Positions 30,375-39,838 of a DNA stretch of 64,000 nt are shown piece by piece. Origin of the DNA: Reichenbachiella agariperforans (lineage in GTDB: Bacteria; Bacteroidota; Bacteroidia; Cytophagales; Cyclobacteriaceae); contig NZ_FRAA01000007.1 of the NCBI RefSeq assembly GCF_900142205.1, forward strand, positions 247,194 to 311,193, in the 5' to 3' direction. Both the position numbers and the translations under genes were made by a program. Under the pieces are notes generated by a model. The model worked only from the letters and a program-made list of their open reading frames with translations, had not been told where the DNA came from and did not search any database. Each line of letters begins with the position of its first letter. Positions within the stretch are counted from its first letter, which is position 1.

Positions 30375-31160
30375 ATGGCGTACGTAAAACCGAAAAAAAG
30401 ATTGGGTCAGCACTTTCTCACAGATCTATCGATCGCGGAGAATATCGTATCGGCATTGACTGGTGCCGAACACAACGCTAACGTTTTGGAGATCGGCCCG
30501 GGTACAGGTGTTCTTTCTGATTTTTTGATTGAAAAAGCATCTATCCAAAAGCTTGTGCTATTGGATTTGGACAAAGAATCGATCGATTTTCTGGAGAAAA
30601 AATATGAAGGAAAGGATGCGGAAATTCGTTTTGCAGATTTCCTCAGGGAGGACTTGAATACCATGTTTGACGGACAGTCTTTCAGCGTGATTGGCAACTT
30701 CCCTTACAACATATCTTCTCAGATTTTTTTTAAGGTACTGGACTACAAAGATCAAGTGGATGAAGTGGTCTGTATGCTACAAAAGGAGGTCGCCGTTCGT
30801 ATTGCCTCTAGGGAGGGAAATAAGGATTACGGAATCCTGAGTGTGCTGCTACAGGCTTACTATGATATTGATTACTTGTTCACTGTACCTCCAACGGTTT
30901 TCAACCCTCCGCCTAAGGTTAACTCTGGAGTGATCAAGCTCAAACGCAATCAAGTTACAGATCTAGGGTGTGACGAAAAAATGTTCAAAAGAGTGGTCAA
31001 AGCAGGGTTCCAAATGCGCCGAAAAACCTTGCGTAATGCGATGAAACCTCTAGCTTTGCCAGAGGAAATCACCGCCCAGGAGGTGTTCAACAAACGAGCC
31101 GAGCAGCTCTCTGTCGATGACTTTATTGCACTAACCAAACTCGTCCAAGACCATGTCTGA
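30375..31160 (+). CDS. rsmA: 16S rRNA (adenine-N6,N6)-dimethyltransferase RsmA/KsgA
   Basis: About 261 residues. The start at 30375 gives the conserved N-terminus 'KPKKRLGQHFLTD'. SAM-binding motif 'VLEIGPGTGVLSDFL' and catalytic 'NFPYNIS' (NxPY) are present, as is the C-terminal 'KAGFQMRRKTLRNAM'. It dimethylates two adenines in the 3' hairpin of 16S rRNA during 30S maturation. The stop overlaps the mgtE start by 8 nt. Confidence 0.96.
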   Translation: MAYVKPKKRLGQHFLTDLSIAENIVSALTGAEHNANVLEIGPGTGVLSDFLIEKASIQKLVLLDLDKESIDFLEKKYEGKDAEIRFADFLREDLNTMFDGQSFSVIGNFPYNISSQIFFKVLDYKDQVDEVVCMLQKEVAVRIASREGNKDYGILSVLLQAYYDIDYLFTVPPTVFNPPPKVNSGVIKLKRNQVTDLGCDEKMFKRVVKAGFQMRRKTLRNAMKPLALPEEITAQEVFNKRAEQLSVDDFIALTKLVQDHV

Positions 31161-32526
31161 AGCAACTGAAATAATGGATTTTGAACTCTCCAAAGAGTTT
31201 CTTGAGCGGTTTGTCCAAGCCGTGGAGGAACAAGAGGTGGATTTTATCCAGCAGTCGCTTGATGGGGTCAATCCAGCCGATATCACGGAGTTGCTGGAGG
31301 AGTTCGATGCGGATGATTCGAAATACGTACTGGAACTGCTTGACCCACAGGTCGGTGCTCGTGTCATCATCGAACTAGAAGATGATTTGCAGAGCCGTTT
31401 TATGGGGAATTTTACCTCAGAAGAAACGGCCGTCTATATAGATAACCTAGACTCAGATGATGGAGTAGGCGTGCTTAACCTCCTGCCGATCTCGAAACGA
31501 GAGGAAGTCATAGCCCTCGTCGAAAACGAAGAAAAAGCGGGGCACTTACTCGATCTCTTGCGCTATGAAGATGATGTAGCTGGAGGTCTGATGGGAAAGG
31601 AGCTGATCAAAGCCAATCATAACTGGACGATACAGCGCTGTATCGAAGAGATCAGGAAACAAGCGGAGAATGTTCAAAAAATCTATTCGGTCTATGTCGT
31701 AGATGACAATACCAAGTTGATTGGTAAAGTCTCCCTTAAGAAAATTATCCTATCAGAAGACAATGCGCGCATTGCGGATATCTACGATGACGAAGTGATA
31801 TCTGTAGAGACCTATGTGCAAGAAGAGGAGGTCGCACAGATTATGCGAAAGTATGATCTAGAAGCACTGCCAGTCGTCAACGTTCGTGGCAAATTGGTGG
31901 GACGTATCACCATTGATGATGTCCTGGATGTAATCACAGAGCAGGCAGAAGAAGATATCCAGATGATGTCAGGGATATCGTCTGATGTAGAGGAAGATGA
32001 TAGTGTATGGATAATCTCTAAGGCTCGTTTGCCATGGTTGGTGATTGGTCTGGTGGGCGGTTTGCTCGGTGCAAAGTTTATCAGCCTTTTTGAAGCCCAG
32101 ATAGCCATTATTCCTGCGATGGCATTCTTTATCCCATTGATCACGGCGACTGGAGGCAATGTGGGGATTCAATCCTCGACCATTATCGTACAGGGTTTAG
32201 CCAATTCTAGTGCCTTTAGTGACTCGGTGTTTCGCCGGCTGATCAAGATGCTCATGGTGGCACTAGTTAACGGGACGATACTGGCAATTATCGTTTTTGG
32301 GATCGTGATCTTTACTACTTCGGATCAGACGATCGCTATCACGGTGAGTTCTGCGTTATTTAGTGTGGTACTGTTGGCTTCATTCATGGGGACGATTACC
32401 CCATTGATTTTGCATCGATTTGGTGTCAATCCTGCGATAGCCTCGGGTCCTTTTATCACCACAGCTAACGATTTGCTAGGCCTTGCCGTATACTTTTTTG
32501 TGGCGAACCAACTCTATGGACTCTAG
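31153..32526 (+). CDS. mgtE: Magnesium transporter MgtE
   Basis: 457 residues with the standard MgtE layout: an N-terminal MgtE_N superhelical domain (to about 130), paired CBS domains (about 135-260), and a C-terminal pore with five hydrophobic helices containing 'IPLITATGGNVGIQSSTI' and 'FITTANDLLGLAVYF'. It is a Mg2+ channel in the inner membrane, gated by Mg2+ bound to the N and CBS domains. Translationally coupled to rsmA and followed after 15 nt by a dehydrogenase gene. Confidence 0.95.
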   Translation: MSEATEIMDFELSKEFLERFVQAVEEQEVDFIQQSLDGVNPADITELLEEFDADDSKYVLELLDPQVGARVIIELEDDLQSRFMGNFTSEETAVYIDNLDSDDGVGVLNLLPISKREEVIALVENEEKAGHLLDLLRYEDDVAGGLMGKELIKANHNWTIQRCIEEIRKQAENVQKIYSVYVVDDNTKLIGKVSLKKIILSEDNARIADIYDDEVISVETYVQEEEVAQIMRKYDLEALPVVNVRGKLVGRITIDDVLDVITEQAEEDIQMMSGISSDVEEDDSVWIISKARLPWLVIGLVGGLLGAKFISLFEAQIAIIPAMAFFIPLITATGGNVGIQSSTIIVQGLANSSAFSDSVFRRLIKMLMVALVNGTILAIIVFGIVIFTTSDQTIAITVSSALFSVVLLASFMGTITPLILHRFGVNPAIASGPFITTANDLLGLAVYFFVANQLYGL

Positions 32527-32541
32527 TCCTTTTTTACCTTT

Positions 32542-33474
32542 ATGAAAAGAATATTGATTATCGATGAGATGCACTCCAGCATCTCGGATAGACTGACAGC
32601 AATCGGATACGCTTCCGATTATTTACCTCAAATCACGAGACAAGAGATCATCGAGGCAGAGGATCACTATGTAGGTATGATTGTCAGGAGCAAAACGGCT
32701 ATTGATGCCGAACTGCTGTCGTCAAAGCCTAACCTGAAGTTCATTGCCAGAGCTGGTGCAGGAATTGATCAGGTGGATGTGGCGTACTTGGATGCAAATC
32801 AGATACAGCTCGTCAATGCACCTGAGGGGAATCGTGACGCCCTCGGTGAACATGTGATAGGGATGCTACTTAGTCTCTCCAATAATCTCCGTAAGTCAGA
32901 CCGTGAAGTCCGTTCCTATGTCTGGGATCGCGAAGGAAACCGTGGCTTTGAACTCAGTGGTAAGACCATCGGGTTACTAGGCTATGGCTATATGGCAAGT
33001 GCCGTGGCAGAGAAGCTGTCAGGTTTTGGCTGCCGTGTGATTGCTCATGACAAGTACAAGACCAACTTTGGAGACCTCTATGTGGAGGAAGTGACGATGG
33101 ATGATATCTATAGTCAAGCAGATGTATTCAGTATCCATGTGCCTTTGACGGCTGATACACGTATGCTGGTGGATGCGGCTTATTTGGCTCGTTTCGACAA
33201 GAATATCGTATTTGTCAATGCGGCCCGTGGTGAGATCGTCAATACTACGGATCTATTGGCCGCCCTGAAGTCGGGCAAAGTGACGCATGCCGCGTTAGAT
33301 GTGCTCGAAAATGAAAAATTTGCAAAGCTTTCTTCTGAGCAAAAAGCCACTTACGATGAGTTATTCCAGTTAGACAATGTTTTATTTAGTCCTCATGTAG
33401 GAGGGTGGACTTTCGAGTCTTATGAAAACATTAACCGCGTCTTAGTCCAAAAGATCACGGCACTGGATGTGTAA
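32542..33474 (+). CDS. D-isomer-specific 2-hydroxyacid dehydrogenase (SerA-like)
   Basis: 310 residues. NAD-binding motif 'IGLLGYGYMASAVAEKL', substrate/catalytic region 'FVNAARGEIVNT' (catalytic Arg on the preceding segment), and C-terminal 'LFSPHVGGWTFES' with the catalytic His. No ACT domain, so this is a short form; 3-phosphoglycerate or another 2-hydroxyacid is the likely substrate. Co-directional with rsmA-mgtE. Confidence 0.88.
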   Translation: MKRILIIDEMHSSISDRLTAIGYASDYLPQITRQEIIEAEDHYVGMIVRSKTAIDAELLSSKPNLKFIARAGAGIDQVDVAYLDANQIQLVNAPEGNRDALGEHVIGMLLSLSNNLRKSDREVRSYVWDREGNRGFELSGKTIGLLGYGYMASAVAEKLSGFGCRVIAHDKYKTNFGDLYVEEVTMDDIYSQADVFSIHVPLTADTRMLVDAAYLARFDKNIVFVNAARGEIVNTTDLLAALKSGKVTHAALDVLENEKFAKLSSEQKATYDELFQLDNVLFSPHVGGWTFESYENINRVLVQKITALDV

Positions 33475-33631
33475 GCGCTCTTTGGTTTTGGTTCAACCTG
33501 AATTATGCAATTACAAGAGTTGAGCGTTAAAAGGTAAATCATCAATGTGATAAACAGCATGTTTACTAAACATAAGATTTTAACCTATATGCTAGTGCAT
33601 CATTCGGGTTCAAATCCGTTATTTTTGGGAC

Positions 33632-35548
33632 TTGACTAGTGCACTTGATATACTGAAAAAATACTGGGGCTATGATGAATTTCGTCCTATGCAACAGGAG
33701 ATCATTGATTCGGTGATCGCTGGCGAGGATACGCTTGCATTGCTACCTACGGGGGGAGGTAAATCCATCTGTTTTCAAGTCCCAGGGATGATGATGGAGG
33801 GGATGTGTCTAGTGATCTCACCACTCGTTGCTCTGATGAATGATCAAGTCTACCAGCTTAAAAAACGCGGGATACCTGCAGCAGCACTGTATTCGGGACT
33901 ACAACATCGACAGATCGATGTGCTACTGGACAACTGCGTACATGGGCAGGTGAAGTTTCTCTATGTAGCACCTGAGCGACTGAGTTCTGAGTTGTTTATC
34001 GCCCGGGTTAAACAGATGAAAGTTAGTATGGTGGCGATAGATGAGGCGCATTGTATTTCGCAGTGGGGCTATGATTTTCGCCCTGCCTATCAGGAGATTG
34101 CTCAGGTTTACCCATTACTGCCTGAGGTGAAACGAATCGCACTTACGGCCACAGCTACCAAGGTGGTCAAAGAAGACATTTGCGAGAAGTTAGCATTTGA
34201 CAAACCTGTTGTATTCCAAAAGAGTTTTGCACGAAAGAATCTGTCTTATTCGGTATTCGAACTAGAAAACAAAGGCCCGAAGTTGTTGGAGATTTTGACG
34301 AATGTCAAAGGCAGTGCAATCGTCTATGTACGGAGTAGAAAGGAGACAGAGAATGTCGCCAAGTTCCTCTATCAGAACGGCATCTCTTCGGAGTTCTATC
34401 ATGCAGGTTTGGCGCAGGATGTCAGAGAACGTAAACAAGAGGAGTGGATCAAAAACCAACGTAGGGTTATGGTCTGTACCAATGCCTTTGGGATGGGGAT
34501 AGACAAGCCTGATGTGCGTGTCGTGGTACACCTTGATTTGCCAGACTCACTAGAGTCTTATTATCAAGAGGCTGGGAGAGCAGGGCGTGACGAGCGAAAT
34601 GCCTTTGCGGTGCTGCTCTATAGTCCTACCGATATCTATAATCTGCAGCGTAGTGAGGAGATGCGTAACCCAGCACTGGCCTATGTCGAGCGCATCTATC
34701 AGGCACTGGCCAACTATTACAAACTGGCGACAGGAAGTAGCGAATGGCAGAGTTTTGATTTTGATCTCAAGGAGTTTTCCTATCGATACAAACTGAGCCC
34801 CTTAGAGGCCCACCATGCGGTGAAAAAACTGCAAGAGATGGGATTGTTACTGCTTACTGAAAATGTCAGTCGTGGCAGTAGCCTCAAGATCAATGTCAGC
34901 AGTAGTGAGATCTATAAGTTTAGCATTGCACATGGAAAGTACGAACCTCTGATCAAGGCGATGCTACGCCTATATGGGGGAGGCTTGTATTCGGATTTCT
35001 TTAATATATCGGAGTTCGAACTAGCCAAACTGAGTCATGATGCGAAGAACGAAGTGTTTAAAAAACTAGACTACTTGGCCAAAAACGGAATAGTACTCTA
35101 TGATCCTTTGAAGAATAAACCTCAGCTCACCTATGTCATGCCTAGACAAGAGCAGTCGACGCTGAAACGCTATCACAAACAGACCGAGCCTCGTCAGGCA
35201 GTGGTGAAAGAAAAAGTAGGACAAATGGTCTCCTATGCAAAGAACCGTACGCTGTGTCGGACGCGTATCTTTCAAGAGTATTTTGATGAAGTGGCTTATC
35301 TCAACTGCGGTGTATGCGATGTGTGCATCAAAGCCAAGAAGGAGGATGGGTTTGGTGCCGAGATGGGGAAAATCCAACGGGCTATCTTGAAGCAGGTCGA
35401 ATCGGGAGATCAGCGTCTACAGGCAGTGAAACAATCCTCTAATACCACCAATGATTTCCTGTTTACGGAGGCCGTGAGGCAGCTTATGGATGACGGTGTG
35501 ATTTTCTTGACGGAGGATCAGAAGATCGCTATGGTGCCAAGGATTTAG
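33632..35548 (+). CDS. recQ: ATP-dependent DNA helicase RecQ
   Basis: 638 residues. A TTG start at 33632 keeps the conserved N-terminus 'ALDILKKYWGYDEFRPMQ'; the first in-frame ATG would cut it. Walker A 'LLPTGGGKSICFQVP', DEAH box 'VAIDEAHCISQWG', helicase C motif 'YYQEAGRAGRDE', then the RQC zinc-binding region with cysteines in 'RTLCRTRIFQEYF' and 'LNCGVCDVC'. A 3'-5' helicase in recombination and fork repair. No full HRDC domain is evident at the C-terminus, making this a short RecQ. Confidence 0.93.
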   Translation: MTSALDILKKYWGYDEFRPMQQEIIDSVIAGEDTLALLPTGGGKSICFQVPGMMMEGMCLVISPLVALMNDQVYQLKKRGIPAAALYSGLQHRQIDVLLDNCVHGQVKFLYVAPERLSSELFIARVKQMKVSMVAIDEAHCISQWGYDFRPAYQEIAQVYPLLPEVKRIALTATATKVVKEDICEKLAFDKPVVFQKSFARKNLSYSVFELENKGPKLLEILTNVKGSAIVYVRSRKETENVAKFLYQNGISSEFYHAGLAQDVRERKQEEWIKNQRRVMVCTNAFGMGIDKPDVRVVVHLDLPDSLESYYQEAGRAGRDERNAFAVLLYSPTDIYNLQRSEEMRNPALAYVERIYQALANYYKLATGSSEWQSFDFDLKEFSYRYKLSPLEAHHAVKKLQEMGLLLLTENVSRGSSLKINVSSSEIYKFSIAHGKYEPLIKAMLRLYGGGLYSDFFNISEFELAKLSHDAKNEVFKKLDYLAKNGIVLYDPLKNKPQLTYVMPRQEQSTLKRYHKQTEPRQAVVKEKVGQMVSYAKNRTLCRTRIFQEYFDEVAYLNCGVCDVCIKAKKEDGFGAEMGKIQRAILKQVESGDQRLQAVKQSSNTTNDFLFTEAVRQLMDDGVIFLTEDQKIAMVPRI

Positions 35549-35576
35549 TGTTTTAACCTGAATCTGGACTGGTGTT

Positions 35577-36551
35577 TTATTTGGAGCGCTCGATAGTGAA
35601 CTGTACGAGCTGTTCGAGAGACTGACGTGCAGCGGACTCAGGGAAAGTATGTAGAATCTCTACGGCTTCTTGGTGAAAGCGATTCATCACACCTTCTGCA
35701 TATTCCAATCCACCTTTTTGAATCACGAATTGGATCACCTCATTTACTTTTTTGGTGTTCTCGTTGTGCTTTTTGATGATGTTGATGATGCGACGTTTTT
35801 CTGACCAGCTTGATTGGGTGAGGGCATAGATCAGAGGTAGGGTCATTTTCTTTTCGCGAATGTCTATACCGAGCGGCTTGCCGATTTCCTGCGTGCCATA
35901 GTCGAATAGATCATCTTTGATCTGAAATGCCATCCCGACTTTCTCGCCGAATTCCCCCATGGCTTTGACTGTGTCGGCATCCGCTCCAGTAGAGGCAGCA
36001 CCGACCTTGCAGCATGAGGTGATGAGGCTGGCAGTCTTCTGGCGGATTACTTCGTAGTAGATCTCCTCGGTGATGTCCAGCTTTTTGGCTTTCTCCATCT
36101 GGAGGATTTCTCCTTCGCTCATCTCACGGATTGCTTCAGAGACGATTTTGAGTAGATCAAAGTCGCCATTGTCGATAGAGAGTAGCATGCCTCTGGATAG
36201 GAGGAAATCTCCAACTAGGACAGCTATCTTGTTTTTCCACAGGGCATTGACAGAGAAGAATCCTCGTCTGTAGGTGGACTCATCGACTACATCGTCATGT
36301 ACGAGTGTAGCAGTGTGTAAGAGTTCGATGAGGGAAGCACCTCGGTATGTAGAGTCTTGGATTTGCCCTACAGTAGAAGCAGTCAGGAAGACAAACATCG
36401 GACGCATTTGCTTGCCTTTTCGTTTGACGATGTACGACATGATTTTGTCGAGTAGCATCACATTACTTTTCATGGAATGTCTGAATCGCTTTTCGAATTC
36501 AGCCATCTCATTTGCGACGGGTGTTTGTATGTCCTTTATCTTCAGAGCCAT
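35577..36551 (-). CDS. Trans-polyprenyl diphosphate synthase
   Basis: 324 residues. First aspartate-rich motif 'LVHDDVVDES' and second 'QIKDDLFDYG' are intact, as is 'GKQMRPMFVFLTA'. It elongates allylic diphosphates with isopentenyl diphosphate, probably to the menaquinone side chain. Chain length cannot be read reliably. Convergent with recQ and divergent from the next gene. Confidence 0.93.
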   Translation of the reverse strand: MALKIKDIQTPVANEMAEFEKRFRHSMKSNVMLLDKIMSYIVKRKGKQMRPMFVFLTASTVGQIQDSTYRGASLIELLHTATLVHDDVVDESTYRRGFFSVNALWKNKIAVLVGDFLLSRGMLLSIDNGDFDLLKIVSEAIREMSEGEILQMEKAKKLDITEEIYYEVIRQKTASLITSCCKVGAASTGADADTVKAMGEFGEKVGMAFQIKDDLFDYGTQEIGKPLGIDIREKKMTLPLIYALTQSSWSEKRRIINIIKKHNENTKKVNEVIQFVIQKGGLEYAEGVMNRFHQEAVEILHTFPESAARQSLEQLVQFTIERSK

Positions 36552-36669
36552 GATTTGGGCACAATATTAACACAATGTATTTAATGATCTTACCAGACGA
36601 ATAATTATTTAGTTCTTAGATTGAAATGGGCAAGTTTAATTAGTTTGGCAGTCTAATGAATCTATACCC

Positions 36670-37431
36670 ATGACCCAAGAGGAACCCATTCTGCTTCAGT
36701 GTTTTCTGTCCAAAGAAGGTGATCATCGCAACCGATTTATCTTTTATTCGAGTAGAATGCAGATCATGCACAAAGGCAAATCGACAGTTATTGATTTTGA
36801 CAAAATCAAGCTGATGCAGGTGCAGACCAAGAAGCTCATCGTGGCATTGGTGGCGGGAGGCATAGGTACTTCGCTCTCCATGATGGCGCTACCGCTCGGT
36901 TGGTATAGTTATAACCTGAACCTGTTTAGTATCTTTTTCTTTTTTGGGTTGATGTATTGGGGATTTATCGGACAAAAGGCATTGGTGATCGAGGAGAAGA
37001 ATCACGCACATGTGTTCTTGCTCAATTTGGTCAATCCAGCCATACTAGAACTAATCCAGTACTACTACCAACTCCGTGCTACGCAGCAAAGACGTCCTGC
37101 GCAGGTGATTTTCCATTTGGTCGAAAAGGAGGCTTGGGATGCCCAGACTTTCGCAACTCATTATACGCACCCGTCTTTGGAGCAAGAAGGGTTTATTCAT
37201 TGTTCGGTACTGGAAGAACTGATGAAGTCCTATCAGCGGTATTTTGACATGAACAAGGATGTAGTACTACTGGCGATAGTCCCTGATCGACTAGATCGTC
37301 GAGTGGATTGGGCATTTGTAGAGACGCGACAGGCACATTTTCCTCATGTGATGGGGCCGATTAGTAAGTCCGCCATTTGGTCGGCCTATGTTTTTAGGGG
37401 AGAAGAAAATTTGCAGGGACTGATACAATAG
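36670..37431 (+). CDS. Membrane-domain/DUF952 fusion protein
   Basis: 253 residues in two parts. The N-terminal 135 residues have a small beta-rich start ('RNRFIFYSSRMQIMHKGK') and two hydrophobic helices ('LIVALVAGGIGTSLSMMAL' and 'LFSIFFFFGLMYWGFIG'), like a PH-like membrane protein. The C-terminal 110 residues match DUF952: 'VIFHLVEKEAWDAQ', 'LEQEGFIHCSVLEEL', 'FPHVMGPIS'. DUF952 proteins are normally about 110-residue stand-alone enzymes of unknown activity, so the fusion is unusual. Function unknown. Confidence 0.75.
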   Translation: MTQEEPILLQCFLSKEGDHRNRFIFYSSRMQIMHKGKSTVIDFDKIKLMQVQTKKLIVALVAGGIGTSLSMMALPLGWYSYNLNLFSIFFFFGLMYWGFIGQKALVIEEKNHAHVFLLNLVNPAILELIQYYYQLRATQQRRPAQVIFHLVEKEAWDAQTFATHYTHPSLEQEGFIHCSVLEELMKSYQRYFDMNKDVVLLAIVPDRLDRRVDWAFVETRQAHFPHVMGPISKSAIWSAYVFRGEENLQGLIQ

Positions 37432-37452
37432 CATAGAAGTGTGGCTTTATGT

Positions 37453-37499
37453 ATACAAAAGAGCCACAATAGATTTTGTCTATTGTGGCTCTTTTGTAT
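37453..37499. terminator. Bidirectional terminator, 21-bp perfect stem
   Basis: Left arm 37453-37473 and right arm 37479-37499 are exact complements around a TTTTG loop, with A- and T-rich flanks on both sides. It sits between the convergent DUF952 fusion and cold-shock-domain genes and can serve both. Confidence 0.9.
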
Positions 37500-37526
37500 G
37501 CAACACTGAGATATCTGGCTGATTGA

Positions 37527-37973
37527 TTAGCCTTTTTTGACGCGGACGGCATTCATTCCTTTCATGCCTCGCTCTAGTTCGAAGGATACTCTGTCTCCTT
37601 CTTGAATCTTGTCAATAAGACCATTCACATGGACAAAGAATTTTTCTTGTGTCCCGATTTCTTTGATGAAACCAAACCCTTTTGAATCGTTGAAAAACTC
37701 TACAGTACCTTTACGAATAGCATCTACTACTTCCTCTTCGCGTTTTGGTACGCCTATTTCGATGCTTTTTGCATTGATTTTCTTTTTCTTAGTAGGATCT
37801 GGAGGCGTGTCTGTGAAGTTTCCATCTTCATCGATGTATGTCAGCATCGTTTCGAGATCACCACCTTGAGAGTTCTTTTTGCGCTCTTCTCTTTTGTGCT
37901 GTTTGTCTTCTCGTTTCTTGAGTCGTTTTTTTTCTTTTTCTTTCTTGTTGTACGTTTCTTGCGGTTTCGCCAT
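37527..37973 (-). CDS. Cold-shock-domain protein with charged N-terminal extension
   Basis: 148 residues. The C-terminal 65 form a cold-shock domain with RNP1 'KGFGFIKE' and RNP2-like 'KFFVHVNGL'. The first 80 are highly charged and lysine-rich (runs of K/E/R) and probably disordered. It binds single-stranded RNA or DNA. Bacterial CspA proteins are usually about 70 residues, so the extension is the notable feature. Confidence 0.9.
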   Translation of the reverse strand: MAKPQETYNKKEKEKKRLKKREDKQHKREERKKNSQGGDLETMLTYIDEDGNFTDTPPDPTKKKKINAKSIEIGVPKREEEVVDAIRKGTVEFFNDSKGFGFIKEIGTQEKFFVHVNGLIDKIQEGDRVSFELERGMKGMNAVRVKKG

Positions 37974-38155
37974 TCGTGTTTTTTGTTAATTTGTTAGCCG
38001 AGATATGCGCGTGATGCGTGCTCAGTGGGTGCATTTAGGCCGTAAAGATAAGTAATCTACCGTCTACTATTTATAGATGCTTTGGAAAATACTTTAGATC
38101 AGTTTAGAAATGAGCAAATTAGTCGATGATGGACTTTCAGAATTTGCCCCTTGGT

Positions 38156-38506
38156 TTAGGTGTAGTTATACGCCCATCCGATGAGTACGAGCTGGAGCGG
38201 TAGCCTGAGCCACAGCAGCCACATCGGGATGCGCATGCCCGCACCATGCTGCTGTAGGTGATAGACATTGGCAGGAAAAACGGCAATGAGCAGCAGGATA
38301 ATGCCCCACGCGGCATAGGACTGGTAGGGAGTCAAGAGTCCGATGGCGAGCAGAATCTCCGCAGCACCGCTTAGTTGATTGACGAGCGCTTTGTTTTTGA
38401 AAATAGGAGGGATGATCCTGAGATAAAACTTGGGTCTGACAAAATGATTGATACCAGCTAGGGTATAAAGCAGTGCCATGATGTAGAGATCTATACTGGA
38501 TGTCAT
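38156..38506 (-). CDS. DoxX-family small membrane protein
   Basis: 116 residues with four hydrophobic helices and the pattern 'LLYTLAGINHFVRPKFYL' ... 'LSGAAEILLAIGLLTP', typical of DoxX/MauE-like membrane proteins in Bacteroidota. Inner-membrane location; function poorly defined. Confidence 0.8.
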   Translation of the reverse strand: MTSSIDLYIMALLYTLAGINHFVRPKFYLRIIPPIFKNKALVNQLSGAAEILLAIGLLTPYQSYAAWGIILLLIAVFPANVYHLQQHGAGMRIPMWLLWLRLPLQLVLIGWAYNYT

Positions 38507-38611
38507 ATCTCTAATCTACAGAAAACAAGTGAAAGATGGGTGGGTGCCACATCTGAATCATAGTCTATGTACGTATCTATCCTAATGACGAATACGATGA
38601 ACAACTGGAGT

Positions 38612-39391
38612 ATGAAAATATGGATTTTGGGATGGTTTCTATTGGTAAGTGTGGCTTGCCAAGAAGAAAGCGGCGTACAGCCTGTGGGGGATACTGTAGC
38701 GCAAAGTGATAAGGATGATCAATCAGACGAAACGGATGAAGTGACTGATGAGGAGGAGCAAGTGGATGTTCCGCCAGCCACATCAGAGCTTAGCTATTTG
38801 GCGCTAGGGGACTCCTATACCATCGGGCAGAGTGTGGCAGAGGAAGACCGCTGGCCAGTACAGTTAGTCGCTGAACTGAAGTCGGAAGGTCAGGAAATGA
38901 GTGCGCCTAAGATTATCGCTAGGACGGGTTGGACTACCACGAATTTGATCCATGCCATGGATCAGGAAAAGGAGCTGAGCGCGCGCTATGATCTGGTGTC
39001 CTTACTGATAGGGGTCAACAATCAGTACCAGAGGCAACCAATAGAGCGATTTACGACAGAGTATCCGATACTGCTAGACCGTGCCATCGCGTTGGCAGGA
39101 GGGGAGCCAAAGCGCGTCGTGGTGCTGTCTATTCCTGATTATGGGGTTACGCCCTTTGGGCAAAGCGCTGATCCCGAACGTATCGCGGGGGAAATAGATG
39201 AATACAACAGACTGAAGAAGCAAATGACTGAAAATAAAGGTGTTATATTCTTTGATATTACCGAGATATCGAGAGAGACCAAATCCAATCCCAGTCTAAT
39301 CGCTGTTGATGGCCTTCATCCATCAGGGCAGATGTACGCCCGATGGGTAGAGATGGTACTACCATGGATTACCGAAGAACTAAAACCGTGA
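38612..39391 (+). CDS. SGNH/GDSL hydrolase lipoprotein
   Basis: Start taken at 38612, giving a lipoprotein signal with lipobox SVAC; earlier in-frame ATGs add a non-signal tail. An acidic linker (about residues 30-55) precedes the SGNH hydrolase: block I 'YLALGDSYTIGQS' with Ser nucleophile, block II Gly in 'ARTGWTT', block III 'LLIGVNNQYQ' (Asn), and block V 'VDGLHPSG' with the Asp/His pair. Likely a cell-envelope esterase or lipase; the substrate is not readable. Confidence 0.9.
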   Translation: MKIWILGWFLLVSVACQEESGVQPVGDTVAQSDKDDQSDETDEVTDEEEQVDVPPATSELSYLALGDSYTIGQSVAEEDRWPVQLVAELKSEGQEMSAPKIIARTGWTTTNLIHAMDQEKELSARYDLVSLLIGVNNQYQRQPIERFTTEYPILLDRAIALAGGEPKRVVVLSIPDYGVTPFGQSADPERIAGEIDEYNRLKKQMTENKGVIFFDITEISRETKSNPSLIAVDGLHPSGQMYARWVEMVLPWITEELKP

Positions 39392-39838
39392 TTTGGTTGC
39401 TATTTTGATGAGTATAGCCTGAGTGGAGGTATTTGATTTTGCTAGCGCGCGCTTGCAAAGCATGCTTATAAACAGCATTTCATTAAGCGCAATATAATTG
39501 AGGTTCAGTTCCAAAGAAAGTCTAAACCTATTACGGAGATCGAGGCATGACGGGAGGGAGAATACTGGTGAAGTTTCTCGCACATTTGCTCTTAGACTTA
39601 GTACACAGATCTCTCTCGATAGGGTAAATATTAATATGTTTAGATCAGATGTGATTATTTTTTAAACTTGCTGATTTTCAATAGGATATAGTTCTTAATT
39701 GAACAATATTTTTTTAGATTAGAAATGCAGCATTTTTTAGAGCGAATAACCAACACCTAACTTGATTAGAACATGCCTGCTATGTATTCAACCCAATGGT
39801 CTGCTGTCTTTTTAGTTCCATTAAAAAGATTGTAAGCC
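39392..39838. other. 447-nt AT-rich intergenic region
   Basis: No gene, terminator or RNA seen. It separates the housekeeping section from the accessory cluster and should contain the promoter of the amidase operon. A GC-rich AGCGCGCGCT palindrome near 39445 is the only marked feature. Confidence 0.5.
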
